48,350 nt of DNA, from contig CAJQQH010000126.1 of the NCBI GenBank assembly GCA_905480405.1, positions 1 to 48,350 of the forward strand, given 5' to 3'. Shown here one piece after another: positions 15,773 to 25,006 of the stretch. Below the pieces are notes generated by a model, which was not told the DNA's origin, made no database searches, and saw nothing but the letters and a program-made list of their open reading frames with translations. The stretch comes from an uncultured Polaribacter sp. (GTDB lineage: Bacteria > Bacteroidota > Bacteroidia > Flavobacteriales > Flavobacteriaceae). Positions within the stretch are counted from its first letter, which is position 1; each line of letters begins with the position of its first letter. Both the position numbers and the translations under genes were made by a program.

Positions 15773-18196
15773 ATGAAAAAACTACTACTCTTTTCATTCA
15801 TTTTAGCATTTATAATTCCTTCAAAAATAAATGCTCAAAGAAAAAAATCAAAAGACAAAGAAACAGCACAATCTTTAACAAAAACAAAAAACAGTAAAAA
15901 GCCAAAATACTCTGATTTTGTAAAAAAAGACACAAAAACAGACGATGGTGTATTTAAGGTTCATGAAAGTAATGATAAATATATGTATGAAATTCCTAAA
16001 ACATTTTTAGGTAAAGAAATGCTATTAGTTACTAGAATTAAAGAACTACCTGGTGGTTTAGGTGGTGGTTATGTTAACGCTGGCTCTAAAATAAATACAC
16101 AAGTAATTGTTTGGGAAGAATTTAAAAATAAAATCTTACTAAAAGTAAAATCATATAACGCAATTGCAAACGACTCCTTACCTATTTACAAATCGGTAAA
16201 AGCAAATAACTTAGAGCCTGTAATTTATGCTTTTGATATTAAAGCTCAAAGCAAAGATTCTACAGCTATTTTAGTTGATGTTACAAAATTCTTTTCTACA
16301 GATGTTAAAGCAATTACAGGTTTACCTTCCTACTTTAGAAAAAGGTATAAAGTTAGAAGATTAGATGCATCAAGAAGTTTTATCAATAGTATAAAAAGTT
16401 ATCCAAAAAATATAGAAGTTGTACAAGACTTTACATTTGATGCAGATGCCCCTCCAAGTAATTCAAGATCAAATACGATTACAATTCGAATTAATCAATC
16501 TATGATTCTATTACCAGAAGATAAAATGATGTCTAGAATTTATGATAAAAGAGTTGGTTATTTTTCTATTGGCAATGTAGATTACAGTTCAGAAGCTTTA
16601 AAAGCAGATAGCAAAAGATATATTAGACGCTGGCGACTAGAACCTAAAGACATTAACGCTTATAATAGAGGCGAATTAGTTGAGCCTATAAAACCAATTG
16701 TATATTATTTAGATCCTGCAACACCAAATAAACTAAAAAAATATATTAAACAAGGTGTAGATGATTGGCAAAAAGTATTTGAAACTGCTGGTTTTAAAAA
16801 TGCAATTATGGCTAAATATGCACCAACTAAAGAAGAAGATCCAGAATTTAGTATGGAAGACATTCGTTATTCATCTATAAGATACGTAGCAAGTACCACA
16901 AGAAATGCAACAGGACCAAGTGTATCTGACCCAAGAACAGGAGAAATAATTGAAAGCGATATTATTTGGTATCACAACCATTTACGTTCTTATAGAAATA
17001 GATATTTATTAGAAACAGGTGCTGCAAATCCGTCTGCTAGAACACTAGACACTCCTGCAGAAGATATTGGAGAAATGATGCGAATGGTAATTTCTCATGA
17101 AGTAGGACACGCATTAGGTTTACCACACAATATGGCTGCTAGTTATGCATACCCTGTAGACTCTTTGCGTTCTGGAAAGTTTACTCAAAAAATGGGAATT
17201 GCAGCAACTATTATGGACTATGCTCGTTACAATTACATTGCACAACCTGGTGACAAAAACATCCGTTTTATTCGTCAACTAGGACCTTATGATCATTATT
17301 CAATAAATTGGGGATATCGTAAAATTCCTTTAGCGAAAACACCAGAACAAGAAATAACAACACTAGACAAATGGATTAATGATAAAGCAGACAATCCTAT
17401 TTATAGATTTGGTGACCAGAGGTTTGATCCTTCTTCACAAACAGAAGGTATTGGAAACGATCAAATAAAAGCGTCTACTTACGGAATTAAAAACTTAAAA
17501 ATTGTTGCAAAAAACTTACCCGATTGGACTTCTAATCAAACTAATAATTATGATGATTTATCAGAATTATATAGTGAGCTACTAAGTGTCTGGAGCAGAT
17601 ACATTGGTCATGTTACCGGTAATATTGGTGGCGTTTATGAGTTTAATAAAAACCCTAATCAACCTGGAAACATTTATACTCCTGTAACAAAAGCTAAACA
17701 AAAAGAATCATTACAATGGTTGCAAAAAAATGCTTTTGAGACTCAAAATTGGTTACTAAATAAGAACATTTTATCTAACATAAACGAAAGCGGTTACACA
17801 GATAGAATCTTAAATTTACAAAACAGACAACTTTACACTTTATTAAATACAAATAGATTAAAAAGAATGATTGATAACGAAGTTGTACAAGATGATTTTT
17901 ATGCAGTTTCAGACATGATTAGAGATTTAAGAACAGGTGTTTTTTCTGAAGCCAACTACATTAAAAATGTAGATGTTTTTAGACGTAATTTACAAAAATC
18001 ATTTATTGATAGATTAGCAACTCTTTTTAATAGTAAAGAATTAAAAAACACAGATATTAATGCCATAATTAGAGGTGAACTTGCCATGATGGATTTTCAA
18101 CTTACACTTGCTAAAACAAAAAGAGTAAACAGAATTACTAAATATCATTATAGAGATTGTTTAGCCAAAGTAAAAAAAATATTAAACCCTAAATAA
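15773..18196 (+). CDS. Zinc-dependent metalloprotease, DUF5117/DUF5118 family, secreted
   Basis: I start at the ATG at 15773 (807 residues): it gives a signal peptide (MKKLLLFSFILAFIIPSKINA, Q follows). The longer frame from 15689 would begin inside the terminator of the previous gene. The metzincin-type motif H442-EVGH-ALGLP-H452 supplies three zinc ligands and the general base, and IMDYARYNY downstream resembles the Met-turn. The N-terminal part (VHESNDKYMYEIPKTFLGKEMLLVTRIKELP) is typical of the DUF5118/DUF5117 family seen in Bacteroidota. A basic, low-complexity linker follows the signal peptide. It is probably exported to the periplasm or the outer membrane. Substrate is unknown. It ends 5 bp before the convergent DUF2851 gene. 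Confidence 0.9.
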   Translation: MKKLLLFSFILAFIIPSKINAQRKKSKDKETAQSLTKTKNSKKPKYSDFVKKDTKTDDGVFKVHESNDKYMYEIPKTFLGKEMLLVTRIKELPGGLGGGYVNAGSKINTQVIVWEEFKNKILLKVKSYNAIANDSLPIYKSVKANNLEPVIYAFDIKAQSKDSTAILVDVTKFFSTDVKAITGLPSYFRKRYKVRRLDASRSFINSIKSYPKNIEVVQDFTFDADAPPSNSRSNTITIRINQSMILLPEDKMMSRIYDKRVGYFSIGNVDYSSEALKADSKRYIRRWRLEPKDINAYNRGELVEPIKPIVYYLDPATPNKLKKYIKQGVDDWQKVFETAGFKNAIMAKYAPTKEEDPEFSMEDIRYSSIRYVASTTRNATGPSVSDPRTGEIIESDIIWYHNHLRSYRNRYLLETGAANPSARTLDTPAEDIGEMMRMVISHEVGHALGLPHNMAASYAYPVDSLRSGKFTQKMGIAATIMDYARYNYIAQPGDKNIRFIRQLGPYDHYSINWGYRKIPLAKTPEQEITTLDKWINDKADNPIYRFGDQRFDPSSQTEGIGNDQIKASTYGIKNLKIVAKNLPDWTSNQTNNYDDLSELYSELLSVWSRYIGHVTGNIGGVYEFNKNPNQPGNIYTPVTKAKQKESLQWLQKNAFETQNWLLNKNILSNINESGYTDRILNLQNRQLYTLLNTNRLKRMIDNEVVQDDFYAVSDMIRDLRTGVFSEANYIKNVDVFRRNLQKSFIDRLATLFNSKELKNTDINAIIRGELAMMDFQLTLAKTKRVNRITKYHYRDCLAKVKKILNPK

Positions 18197-18201
18197 TCTA
18201 T

Positions 18202-19473
18202 TTAACTTCTTAATAAATTATTACCTATTGCACAATGTAAACAACGTTTCTTTGTGCAATAGTTGTTTTTAAGCTCTAATAAAGCTTGACTTTCTAAAGC
18301 GTTTTTAGACTTTATTTTTACCTCTAAAAATTTTGAAATAACACTATTTTTTTCTGATGAAACTTGCCTAATTAACTGTAAAATATCCTCTTCATTTACT
18401 TCTCCTCTATTTTGTAAATACACAAATTTTAAAGGGATAATTGTATTTATCAAGAGCAACTCTATAAATGATTTTGTTAACTTTTTGGGAGATTCTTTTG
18501 AAGTAGTTTCAAATGTATAATGAGATTTCCAAAACTCTTGAACTTCAAAATTAAACAATTTATAAAACTCATTCTTACTTTTAATACTCATCAATTTTGA
18601 GAATAAATTTTGACGAGCAAAGAAAAGCGAAGCTAATTGAGCTATTCTAATTGTAGGAAAATTTTGAGGTCGCATTCTAAAAAACTGAAAATTATTTTTA
18701 GAAATAGAAACTAATTTATATTTGTGTTTCAAATACTTATATTCTTCTTTTAATTGTTGATAATAATGTTCTTCTATTTCATCCTCTAAAAAACCTGCTT
18801 GCCCAAAAAACAAAGCCGTTAAGGTATTTACATTATAAACTTCCTTTCTAACAATAGAAAAATCTATTGATTTTGCTAGTTGCAAAAATGAATCTCCATT
18901 TACTTTCAGTCCAAAATTCTTAGCTAATAACAGAAATAAAACAGCCTCAAAATCAAAATTAGTTTGTAATAAAAGCTCTTTAATAAAAATAGATTTATGT
19001 TCTAATCTTTCGAAATATAAACGTTCTAACCAATTATCAATTAAAAACTCATCAACAATACCAATCTGATTTTCACACAATATAAAACGTTGTTGATTAT
19101 ATATTAAACTACTATAATTAAACACCAATTCTTTAGAAACAAAGTTTGAGATTTCGAAAGTTGGCAAAGGCTTGTTATTTTTCATATAAACAACCGCATC
19201 ATGCTCCCAAACAACATGTAAAATTACAGCATCATAATTAACATCTTCTTCATGCTTATGCACATACCAATCTGAAGATTTTAAATGCATTTCTACATTA
19301 CCTACCCAAAGTTGTTGATTTAATTTTAGTTGAGAATTTAAGAAATCTGGCCCTGAGTTTTTATTTTGATTCCCAGATTTTATAATCGTTATTAACTGAT
19401 TACCAACAGTAAACAAATCTGTTTTTGTAAATAATTTGTATTGCCAAATATAGTACAGAAAATCTTCTGACAT
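18202..19473 (-). CDS. DUF2851 family protein
   Basis: The 423-residue protein shows the DUF2851 core NKNSGPDFLNSQLKLNQQLW followed by GNVEMHLKSSDWYVHKHEED (38-77) and ILHVVWEHD. The pattern G-P-D43 ... V-E61-M-H with strands between is like the PD-(D/E)xK nuclease core, so a nuclease-like fold is possible, but that is my inference from the motif. The C terminus has a Cys pair pattern CTKKRCLHC (about 409-417). No membrane segment or signal peptide, so it is cytoplasmic. It converges on the metalloprotease gene with a 5-bp gap and no visible hairpin, so the two transcripts probably overlap at their 3' ends. Confidence 0.8.
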   Translation of the reverse strand: MSEDFLYYIWQYKLFTKTDLFTVGNQLITIIKSGNQNKNSGPDFLNSQLKLNQQLWVGNVEMHLKSSDWYVHKHEEDVNYDAVILHVVWEHDAVVYMKNNKPLPTFEISNFVSKELVFNYSSLIYNQQRFILCENQIGIVDEFLIDNWLERLYFERLEHKSIFIKELLLQTNFDFEAVLFLLLAKNFGLKVNGDSFLQLAKSIDFSIVRKEVYNVNTLTALFFGQAGFLEDEIEEHYYQQLKEEYKYLKHKYKLVSISKNNFQFFRMRPQNFPTIRIAQLASLFFARQNLFSKLMSIKSKNEFYKLFNFEVQEFWKSHYTFETTSKESPKKLTKSFIELLLINTIIPLKFVYLQNRGEVNEEDILQLIRQVSSEKNSVISKFLEVKIKSKNALESQALLELKNNYCTKKRCLHCAIGNNLLRS

Positions 19474-19557
19474 AGTTTTTTATTTCAAGGTACAAAATTT
19501 TTATTTCCTTATCAATTTTACCAATGGAAAGAAATAATCTAATTCTATTTATTAAGT

Positions 19558-19565
19558 TATTTTTG
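19558..19565 (+). promoter_or_regulatory. -7 element of the nitroreductase-like gene
   Basis: TATTTTTG matches TAnnTTTG, 19 bases before the ATG at 19585. No TTG at a standard distance upstream. Confidence 0.5.
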
Positions 19566-19584
19566 CAGTCTAATATTTAAGTAT

Positions 19585-20217
19585 ATGAATACTATAGAAA
19601 GTTTGCAATGGCGTTATGCTGTTAAAAAATTCGACACTAATAAAACGCTTACTAAAGAGCAAATAAACACTTTAAAAAATGCTTTTAATTTAACAGCAAC
19701 TTCCTATGGTTTACAACCAATAAAATTGGTAGTAGTTAAAAACAAAAGCATTAGAGAAAAACTTGTTCCACATTCTTGGAATCAACCTCAAGTAATAGAT
19801 GCATCTCACCTTTTAATTATTTGTATTCAAAAAGAATATACATCAGAAGAAGTAACAAAATATTTTAATTTGGTAAAACAAGTAAGAAACACTCCTGATG
19901 AGATTACAAATCCTTTTAAAGAATTTTTAACTGCAGAAATTGATAAAAAAACACCCGAAGAGTTAGTAATTTGGAATAAAAATCAAGCTTATTTAGCATT
20001 AGGTAATTTATTAACAGTTTGTGCCGTAGAACAAATAGACTCTTGTCCGATGGAAGGTTTTATACCAGAAAAATATGATGAGATATTAGGCTTAGGCAAA
20101 CACAACTTAACATCGACCTTAGTATTACCTGTAGGTTTTAGAGCAGATGATTGCTATATGAAAGACTTAAAAAAAGTACGAAAAAAATTAGAAGATTCAA
20201 TTTTAGAAATCAACTAA
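19585..20217 (+). CDS. NAD(P)H-dependent nitroreductase-family oxidoreductase (NfsB-like)
   Basis: The 210-residue flavoprotein starts SLQWRYAVKKFDTNKTLT, the FMN-phosphate-binding Arg/Lys region of the NfsB/FRase I group, and continues with SYGLQPIKLVVV and AYLALGNLLTVCAVEQIDSCPMEGF, which match family helices. Such enzymes reduce quinones, nitro compounds or flavin with NAD(P)H and work as homodimers in the cytoplasm. The physiological substrate is not predictable. It has its own -7 element and a strong terminator, so it is monocistronic, divergent from the DUF2851 gene with 111 bases between the start codons. Confidence 0.9.
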   Translation: MNTIESLQWRYAVKKFDTNKTLTKEQINTLKNAFNLTATSYGLQPIKLVVVKNKSIREKLVPHSWNQPQVIDASHLLIICIQKEYTSEEVTKYFNLVKQVRNTPDEITNPFKEFLTAEIDKKTPEELVIWNKNQAYLALGNLLTVCAVEQIDSCPMEGFIPEKYDEILGLGKHNLTSTLVLPVGFRADDCYMKDLKKVRKKLEDSILEIN

Positions 20218-20235
20218 TTTATAATTAGAAATTAT

Positions 20236-20265
20236 AAGCCTTCTTTTAAAAGAAGGCTTTTTTTT
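20236..20265 (+). terminator. Intrinsic terminator of the nitroreductase-like gene
   Basis: A 12-bp perfect stem AAGCCTTCTTTT / AAAAGAAGGCTT (20236-20259) runs directly into a T tract to 20265, starting 18 bases after the stop. Confidence 0.9.
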
Positions 20266-20280
20266 GGCCTTTAAAAACTG

Positions 20281-20288
20281 TACTTTTG
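20281..20288 (+). promoter_or_regulatory. -7 element of pepD
   Basis: TACTTTTG matches TAnnTTTG exactly, 27 bases before the pepD ATG and just after the previous terminator. The nearest upstream TTG is 14 bases away, shorter than usual. Confidence 0.5.
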
Positions 20289-20315
20289 GAACACTAATTT
20301 TAAAGAAACTTTACA

Positions 20316-21782
20316 ATGAGTCAAGATATAAGAAACATAGAGCCAAAGTCCGTTTGGGGTCATTTTGCAGATTTAAATGCTGTTCCTCGTCCTTCTAAAA
20401 AAGAAGAAAGAGTCATTCAATTTATGGTAGATTTTGGAAATAACTTAAATCTTGAGAATTTTGTTGACAAAGTTGGTAATGTTATCATTAAAAAACCTGC
20501 AACTCCTGATATGGAAAACAGAAAAACTGTTGTAATGCAAGGTCACTTAGATATGGTACATCAAAAAAACTCAGATACTATTTTTGATTTTGACAAAGAA
20601 GGTATAAAAATGTTTATTGATGGAGATTGGGTTAAAGCTGAAGGAACAACTTTAGGAGCAGATAATGGTTTAGGTGTAGCTGCAATTATGGCTATTTTAT
20701 CGTCTACAGATATTGCACACCCAACAATTGAAGCTTTATTTACTATAGATGAAGAAACAGGAATGACAGGTGCAATGGGATTAGAAGGTGGAGTTCTTGA
20801 AGGAGAAATCTTATTAAATTTAGACACCGAAGAAGATGATGAAATAGGAATGGGTTGTGCAGGAGGTGTAGACGTTACCGCATTAAGAACATACTTAGAA
20901 GAAGAGACTCCAAAAAATACTACTGCTTTTTCAATTACCGTAAAAGGTTTAAATGGCGGGCATTCTGGTATGGATATTATTAAAGGTTTAGGAAATGCAA
21001 ACAAAATAATGAATCGTATTTTGTTTGATGCTTTTGCAAATTTTGGATTGCGAATTTCTGAAATTAACGGAGGTAGTTTACGAAATGCTATTCCAAGAGA
21101 AAGCACTGCAACTGTTGTTGTAGACAGCATTTCTAAAGACCCTTTTTTGTTTGAAACAGCACAACTAATCAAAAATATAAAAGAAGAATTTTTAACTTTA
21201 GAAGAAAACTTAACTATAGAAATTAATGAAACTTTATTACCAGAAAAGGTTATGGAACTTGGTGTACAAGAAGGCTTAACAAAATCTATCTATGCTGCTT
21301 TAAACGGTGTATATAGAATGAGTCCGGATGTTGAAGGTTTGGTAGAAACTTCTAATAATATTGCACGCGTTATTGTAAAAGATGGTGCTATTAAAATTGG
21401 TTGTTTAACACGTTCATCATCAGAAACAAATAAATGGGATTTAGCAAACTCTTTACGTGCAAGTTTTGAATTATCGGGCTTTGAAGTTGATTTTTCTGGA
21501 ACATATCCTGGTTGGTTACCAAACGTGAGTTCAGAAATTTTAACAACGGTTACTAACATTTATACCGATTTATTTAAAGAAAAACCTCTAGTTGCTGCAT
21601 GTCATGCTGGTTTAGAATGTGGGATTTTAGGACAAAACTATCCAGAAATGGATATGGTATCTTTTGGCCCAACTATTAGGGGCGCTCATTCTCCTGATGA
21701 AAGAGCTCAAATTTCATCAACTAAAAAATTCTGGAAATTATTATTAGAGGTTTTAAAAAACACACCAAAAAAAACAGCGTAA
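20316..21782 (+). CDS. pepD: Aminoacyl-histidine dipeptidase (M20C cytosol non-specific dipeptidase)
   Basis: The 488-residue cytoplasmic enzyme matches PepD over full length. It cleaves Xaa-His and many other dipeptides using two zinc ions. The metal-binding elements are in order: MQGHLDMV (His and Asp), GADNGLGVAA (bridging Asp), IDEETGMTGA (catalytic Glu then metal Glu), LLNLDTEEDD and near the C terminus CHAGLECGIL with SFGPTIRGAHSPDE. The lid domain between about 200 and 390 contains the usual GGHSGMDI segment. Own promoter. A long antisense reading frame inside it (20561-21172) is a shadow. Confidence 0.95.
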   Translation: MSQDIRNIEPKSVWGHFADLNAVPRPSKKEERVIQFMVDFGNNLNLENFVDKVGNVIIKKPATPDMENRKTVVMQGHLDMVHQKNSDTIFDFDKEGIKMFIDGDWVKAEGTTLGADNGLGVAAIMAILSSTDIAHPTIEALFTIDEETGMTGAMGLEGGVLEGEILLNLDTEEDDEIGMGCAGGVDVTALRTYLEEETPKNTTAFSITVKGLNGGHSGMDIIKGLGNANKIMNRILFDAFANFGLRISEINGGSLRNAIPRESTATVVVDSISKDPFLFETAQLIKNIKEEFLTLEENLTIEINETLLPEKVMELGVQEGLTKSIYAALNGVYRMSPDVEGLVETSNNIARVIVKDGAIKIGCLTRSSSETNKWDLANSLRASFELSGFEVDFSGTYPGWLPNVSSEILTTVTNIYTDLFKEKPLVAACHAGLECGILGQNYPEMDMVSFGPTIRGAHSPDERAQISSTKKFWKLLLEVLKNTPKKTA

Positions 21783-21892
21783 ATAATAATTATTTTATAA
21801 CTAAAAAAGATAGAAGTAGCAGGATTATAAATTGTTTAAAAACTTTAGAAAACAAAATTTAACTAACTAAATTACAGCTTTTTAAAAAATTA

Positions 21893-21900
21893 TATTTTTG
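21893..21900 (+). promoter_or_regulatory. Candidate -7 element of the parA operon
   Basis: TATTTTTG fits TAnnTTTG and would start transcription near 21907, about 60 nt before parA. No matching -33 TTG. The 21783-21968 gap holds nothing else I recognise. Confidence 0.4.
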
Positions 21901-21968
21901 TTAACATCTTTAAACTTTATAAAAGAGAATAATTTGTAATTTTACTCTTCAAAATTAGAAATTTGTTA

Positions 21969-22733
21969 ATGGGAAAAATAATTGCAATTGCGAATCAAAA
22001 AGGAGGTGTAGGTAAAACTACAACTAGTATAAACTTAGCGGCTTCTTTAGGTATCTTAGAAAAAAAAGTATTGCTAATTGATGCTGACCCTCAAGCAAAT
22101 GCTTCTTCTGGATTGGGTATTGATGTCGAATCTGTAGAATTGGGTACTTATCAAGTTTTAGAACACTCTATTTCTGCAAAAGATGCTATTGTAAAAACAT
22201 CTTCTCCAAATTTAGATATTATACCAGCACATATAGATTTAGTTGCTATAGAAATAGAATTGGTAGATAAGAAAGATAGAGAATATATGTTAAAAAAATC
22301 TTTAGAAGAAATTAAAGATAAATACGACTATATTTTAATTGATTGCGCACCTTCTCTAGGTTTAATTACATTAAATTCTTTAGTTGCTGCAGATGCCGTT
22401 ATTATACCAATACAATGTGAGTACTTTGCTTTAGAAGGTTTAGGTAAATTATTAAACACGATAAAAAGCATTCAAAACATTCATAATTCTGAGCTAGAAA
22501 TTGAAGGCTTACTATTAACAATGTTCGATTCTCGTTTACGTTTATCCAACCAAGTTGTAGATGAAGTTAGAAAACACTTTTCTAGCATGGTTTTTGATAC
22601 AATTATTAGAAGAAATACACGTTTAGGTGAAGCACCAAGTTACGGAGAAAGCATAATTGCTTACGATGCAACAAGTAAAGGCGCAGTAAATTACCTAAAT
22701 TTAGCACAAGAGTTATTAAAAAAGAATTCGTAA
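21969..22733 (+). CDS. parA: Chromosome partitioning ATPase ParA (Soj)
   Basis: The start is the ATG at 21969 (254 residues, MGKIIAIANQKGGVGKTT); a TTG two codons upstream is less likely. The deviant Walker A is K11-GGVGK16-T17, and LLIDADPQANASSGLG and YILIDCAPSLGLITLNSL give the A' and Walker B motifs. ParA binds DNA non-specifically as an ATP dimer and drives origin segregation with ParB-parS. It is first in a run parA-parB-DUF5683-dapB with gaps of 2, 0 and 1 bases. The short length, with no N-terminal helix-turn-helix, marks it as a chromosomal Soj-type protein and not a plasmid P1-type one. Confidence 0.97.
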   Translation: MGKIIAIANQKGGVGKTTTSINLAASLGILEKKVLLIDADPQANASSGLGIDVESVELGTYQVLEHSISAKDAIVKTSSPNLDIIPAHIDLVAIEIELVDKKDREYMLKKSLEEIKDKYDYILIDCAPSLGLITLNSLVAADAVIIPIQCEYFALEGLGKLLNTIKSIQNIHNSELEIEGLLLTMFDSRLRLSNQVVDEVRKHFSSMVFDTIIRRNTRLGEAPSYGESIIAYDATSKGAVNYLNLAQELLKKNS

Positions 22734-22735
22734 AA

Positions 22736-23620
22736 ATGGCAAAAGCAACAAAGAAACAAGCTTTAGGAAGAGGATTATCTGCTTTGTTACAAGAAACACC
22801 AAATATTAACTCTGCATCTGATAAAAATGCAGACAAACTTGTTGGTAATATTATTGAGTTAGAATTAGGATTGATTGAGGTAAACCCATATCAACCAAGA
22901 ACTTATTTTGATGAAGAAGCTTTACGAGAACTAGCAAGCTCTATTAGAGAACTAGGTGTTATACAACCAATTACGGTTAGAAAGTTAGAAGGAAACAAAT
23001 TTCAATTAGTATCTGGTGAACGTCGTTTTAGAGCATCAAAATTAATAGGAAACAAAACTGTACCTGCATATATAAGACTTGCAAATGACCAAGAAATGCT
23101 AGAAATGGCCTTGGTTGAAAATATACAACGTAAAAATTTAGATCCAATTGAAGTTGCTCTTTCTTACCAGCGTTTAATTGATGAAATTCAATTAACACAA
23201 GAAGAATTAAGTACTCGAGTTGGTAAAAAACGTTCTACAGTTACAAACTACTTACGTTTATTAAAATTAGATCCTATTTTACAAACAGGAATGAGAGATG
23301 GTTTTATTTCTATGGGACATGGTCGTGCAATGATTAATATAGATAACACAGAAGATCAATTAGCTGTTTATGAAAAAATTTTACGTGAAAAATTATCTGT
23401 AAGACAAACAGAAGATTTAGTAAAAAGCTTAAAAACAGGTTCTGTTGCAAAACCTAAAAAGAAAGCAATTCCTGCTTTTGTGAAAAATAGTAATAAAGAA
23501 TTTAGTGAATTTTTTGGTCATAAAATAGATATTAGTGTTAGTAATAACGGAAAAGGCAAAATTTCAATTCCTTTTCATTCAGAAGAAGATTTCAACAGAA
23601 TAAAAAACTTGCTAAAATAA
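22736..23620 (+). CDS. parB: Chromosome partitioning protein ParB (Spo0J)
   Basis: The 294-residue CTP-dependent clamp protein shows GRGLSALL at the N terminus, then VNPYQPRTYFDEEALRELASSIRELGVIQPI and the CTP-binding GERRFRA (about 96-102), then VENIQRKNLDPIE and the helix-turn-helix LTQEELSTRVGKKRSTVTNYLRLL that recognises parS. A C-terminal dimerisation part follows (KISIPFHSEEDFNRIKNLL). It begins 2 bases after parA. I did not find a copy of the general parS palindrome GTTTCACGTGAAAC in the window, so the centromere sites must be elsewhere or diverged. Confidence 0.97.
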   Translation: MAKATKKQALGRGLSALLQETPNINSASDKNADKLVGNIIELELGLIEVNPYQPRTYFDEEALRELASSIRELGVIQPITVRKLEGNKFQLVSGERRFRASKLIGNKTVPAYIRLANDQEMLEMALVENIQRKNLDPIEVALSYQRLIDEIQLTQEELSTRVGKKRSTVTNYLRLLKLDPILQTGMRDGFISMGHGRAMINIDNTEDQLAVYEKILREKLSVRQTEDLVKSLKTGSVAKPKKKAIPAFVKNSNKEFSEFFGHKIDISVSNNGKGKISIPFHSEEDFNRIKNLLK

Positions 23621-24220
23621 GTGTCTTTAAAAAAAATCATATTTATTCTTTTAATCGCGTTTTTTTCCGCGAATCTTTTTGCACAAAAAGATTCTACGAA
23701 TATTAAAATTAAAGACATAAAGGTTAAAGGAAAATCAAAAATTAAGAAAGGTGGTATCTATAATCCTTTATCGCCTTCTAAAGCTGCTTTTTATTCTGCT
23801 ATTTTTCCTGGAATGGGACAAATTTATAACAGAAAATATTGGAAAGCACCAATAGTTTGGGGAGCATTGGCATTACCTGCATATTATTATCAAATTAATA
23901 ATAGCGATTATAAGCGTTACAGAACAGCATACAAATTAAGAAAAATTGGTTTGCAAGATGAGTTTACTTTAGATGATGGATCTACTTCTGTTTCTTTAGA
24001 AACTTTAGAAACTGCGCAAGAACAATTAAGAGAAAACAGAGATATGTCTTTACTTATGGGCGTTATCTTATATGTGTTACAAATTGTTGAAGCAAGTGTA
24101 AATGCTCATTTACTTCAATTTAATACAGATGATGATTTATCATTTAAACCTGCACTAATAATGGATCCGATTAGAATAGAAACACCTTCTGTTGGATTAA
24201 CAATTAAATATACTTTTTAA
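23621..24220 (+). CDS. DUF5683 domain-containing exported/membrane protein
   Basis: The 199-residue protein uses a GTG start directly abutting the parB stop, giving a signal sequence (SLKKIIFILLIAFFSANLFA, Q follows). The body has the DUF5683 core NPLSPSKAAFYSAIFPGMGQIYNRKYWKAPIVWGAL, with hydrophobic stretches near 55-85 and 140-160 that could be membrane segments. The ASPGMGQxYNxxYWKAP-like motif occurs in many Bacteroidota proteins of unknown function. Position between parB and dapB is conserved in Flavobacteriaceae, but no functional link is established. Confidence 0.82.
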   Translation: MSLKKIIFILLIAFFSANLFAQKDSTNIKIKDIKVKGKSKIKKGGIYNPLSPSKAAFYSAIFPGMGQIYNRKYWKAPIVWGALALPAYYYQINNSDYKRYRTAYKLRKIGLQDEFTLDDGSTSVSLETLETAQEQLRENRDMSLLMGVILYVLQIVEASVNAHLLQFNTDDDLSFKPALIMDPIRIETPSVGLTIKYTF

Positions 24221-24221
24221 A

Positions 24222-24923
24222 ATGAAAATTGCACTTTTAGGTTATGGAAGAATGGGGAAAGAGATTGAAAAAATTGCAATCTCTAGAGGGCACGAAATAG
24301 TAATTAGAAAAGATCTTGATGATGTTATTGATATTACTTTAGCTGATGTAGCTATCGATTTTAGCGTACCAACTTCTGCTTTTAACAACATTTCTAACTG
24401 CCTTAACAACAATGTCCCAGTGATTTCTGGAACAACAGGTTGGTTAGAAAAATATGATGAAGCCATTGAACTTTGTAAAGAAAAAAAAGGCGCCTTTATT
24501 TATGCTTCTAATTATAGTTTAGGTGTAAATATCTTTTTTGAGTTGAATAAGCAATTAGCAAAAATGATGAAAGCTGTAGAAGGTTATAATATATCTATGG
24601 AAGAAATTCATCATACAAAAAAATTAGACGCACCAAGTGGTACTGCTATTACTTTAGCAGAAGGAGTTATAGAGAATACTTCTAAAAAAGCTTGGGAATT
24701 GGGCGAAAAAGCATCAGAAGAAAATATAGCAATTGTTGCTAAAAGAATACCAGAAGTACCAGGAACACATTCTGTTTGGTACGATTCTGAAGTAGACACA
24801 ATAGAAATTAAACATACAGCTCATAGTAGAAAAGGTTTTGCCTTAGGTGCTGTTATTGCTGCAGAATGGATTTGTGACAAAACAGGAGTTTTTTCAATGA
24901 AAGATGTGTTAAACATCCGTTAA
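24222..24923 (+). CDS. dapB: 4-hydroxy-tetrahydrodipicolinate reductase
   Basis: DapB catalyses the NAD(P)H-dependent reduction of 4-hydroxy-tetrahydrodipicolinate in lysine and diaminopimelate synthesis. At 233 residues it is a short Bacteroidota form. It has the nucleotide-binding GYGRMGKEIE (7-16), VPVISGTTGW, SNYSLGVNIFFEL, the catalytic HHTKKLDAPSGTAITLAE (about 128-145, His-His and Lys) and the substrate-binding SRKGFALGAV near the end. It starts 1 base after the DUF5683 stop, so it is co-transcribed with parA-parB. Confidence 0.96.
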   Translation: MKIALLGYGRMGKEIEKIAISRGHEIVIRKDLDDVIDITLADVAIDFSVPTSAFNNISNCLNNNVPVISGTTGWLEKYDEAIELCKEKKGAFIYASNYSLGVNIFFELNKQLAKMMKAVEGYNISMEEIHHTKKLDAPSGTAITLAEGVIENTSKKAWELGEKASEENIAIVAKRIPEVPGTHSVWYDSEVDTIEIKHTAHSRKGFALGAVIAAEWICDKTGVFSMKDVLNIR

Positions 24924-25006
24924 AGAATGTAACAAATTGTTTCTTTTGCGCCTTATAAGACATTAAAATTATTTCCTTTGTAAAAAAGGAAAACAAAAAA
25001 AATATT

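Noticed and set aside
18197..18201. Terminator between convergent metalloprotease and DUF2851 genes
   Set aside because: Only 5 bases separate the stops and no hairpin with a T tract is visible.
20561..21172. 203-codon antisense open frame inside pepD
   Set aside because: It is a mirror of the strongly conserved pepD coding frame, Ser/Pro/Ile-rich, without domain or leader; long antisense frames are expected where codon choice avoids stops.
21963..23620. parS centromere sites near parAB
   Set aside because: I looked for a GTTTCACGTGAAAC-like palindrome near the genes and saw none.
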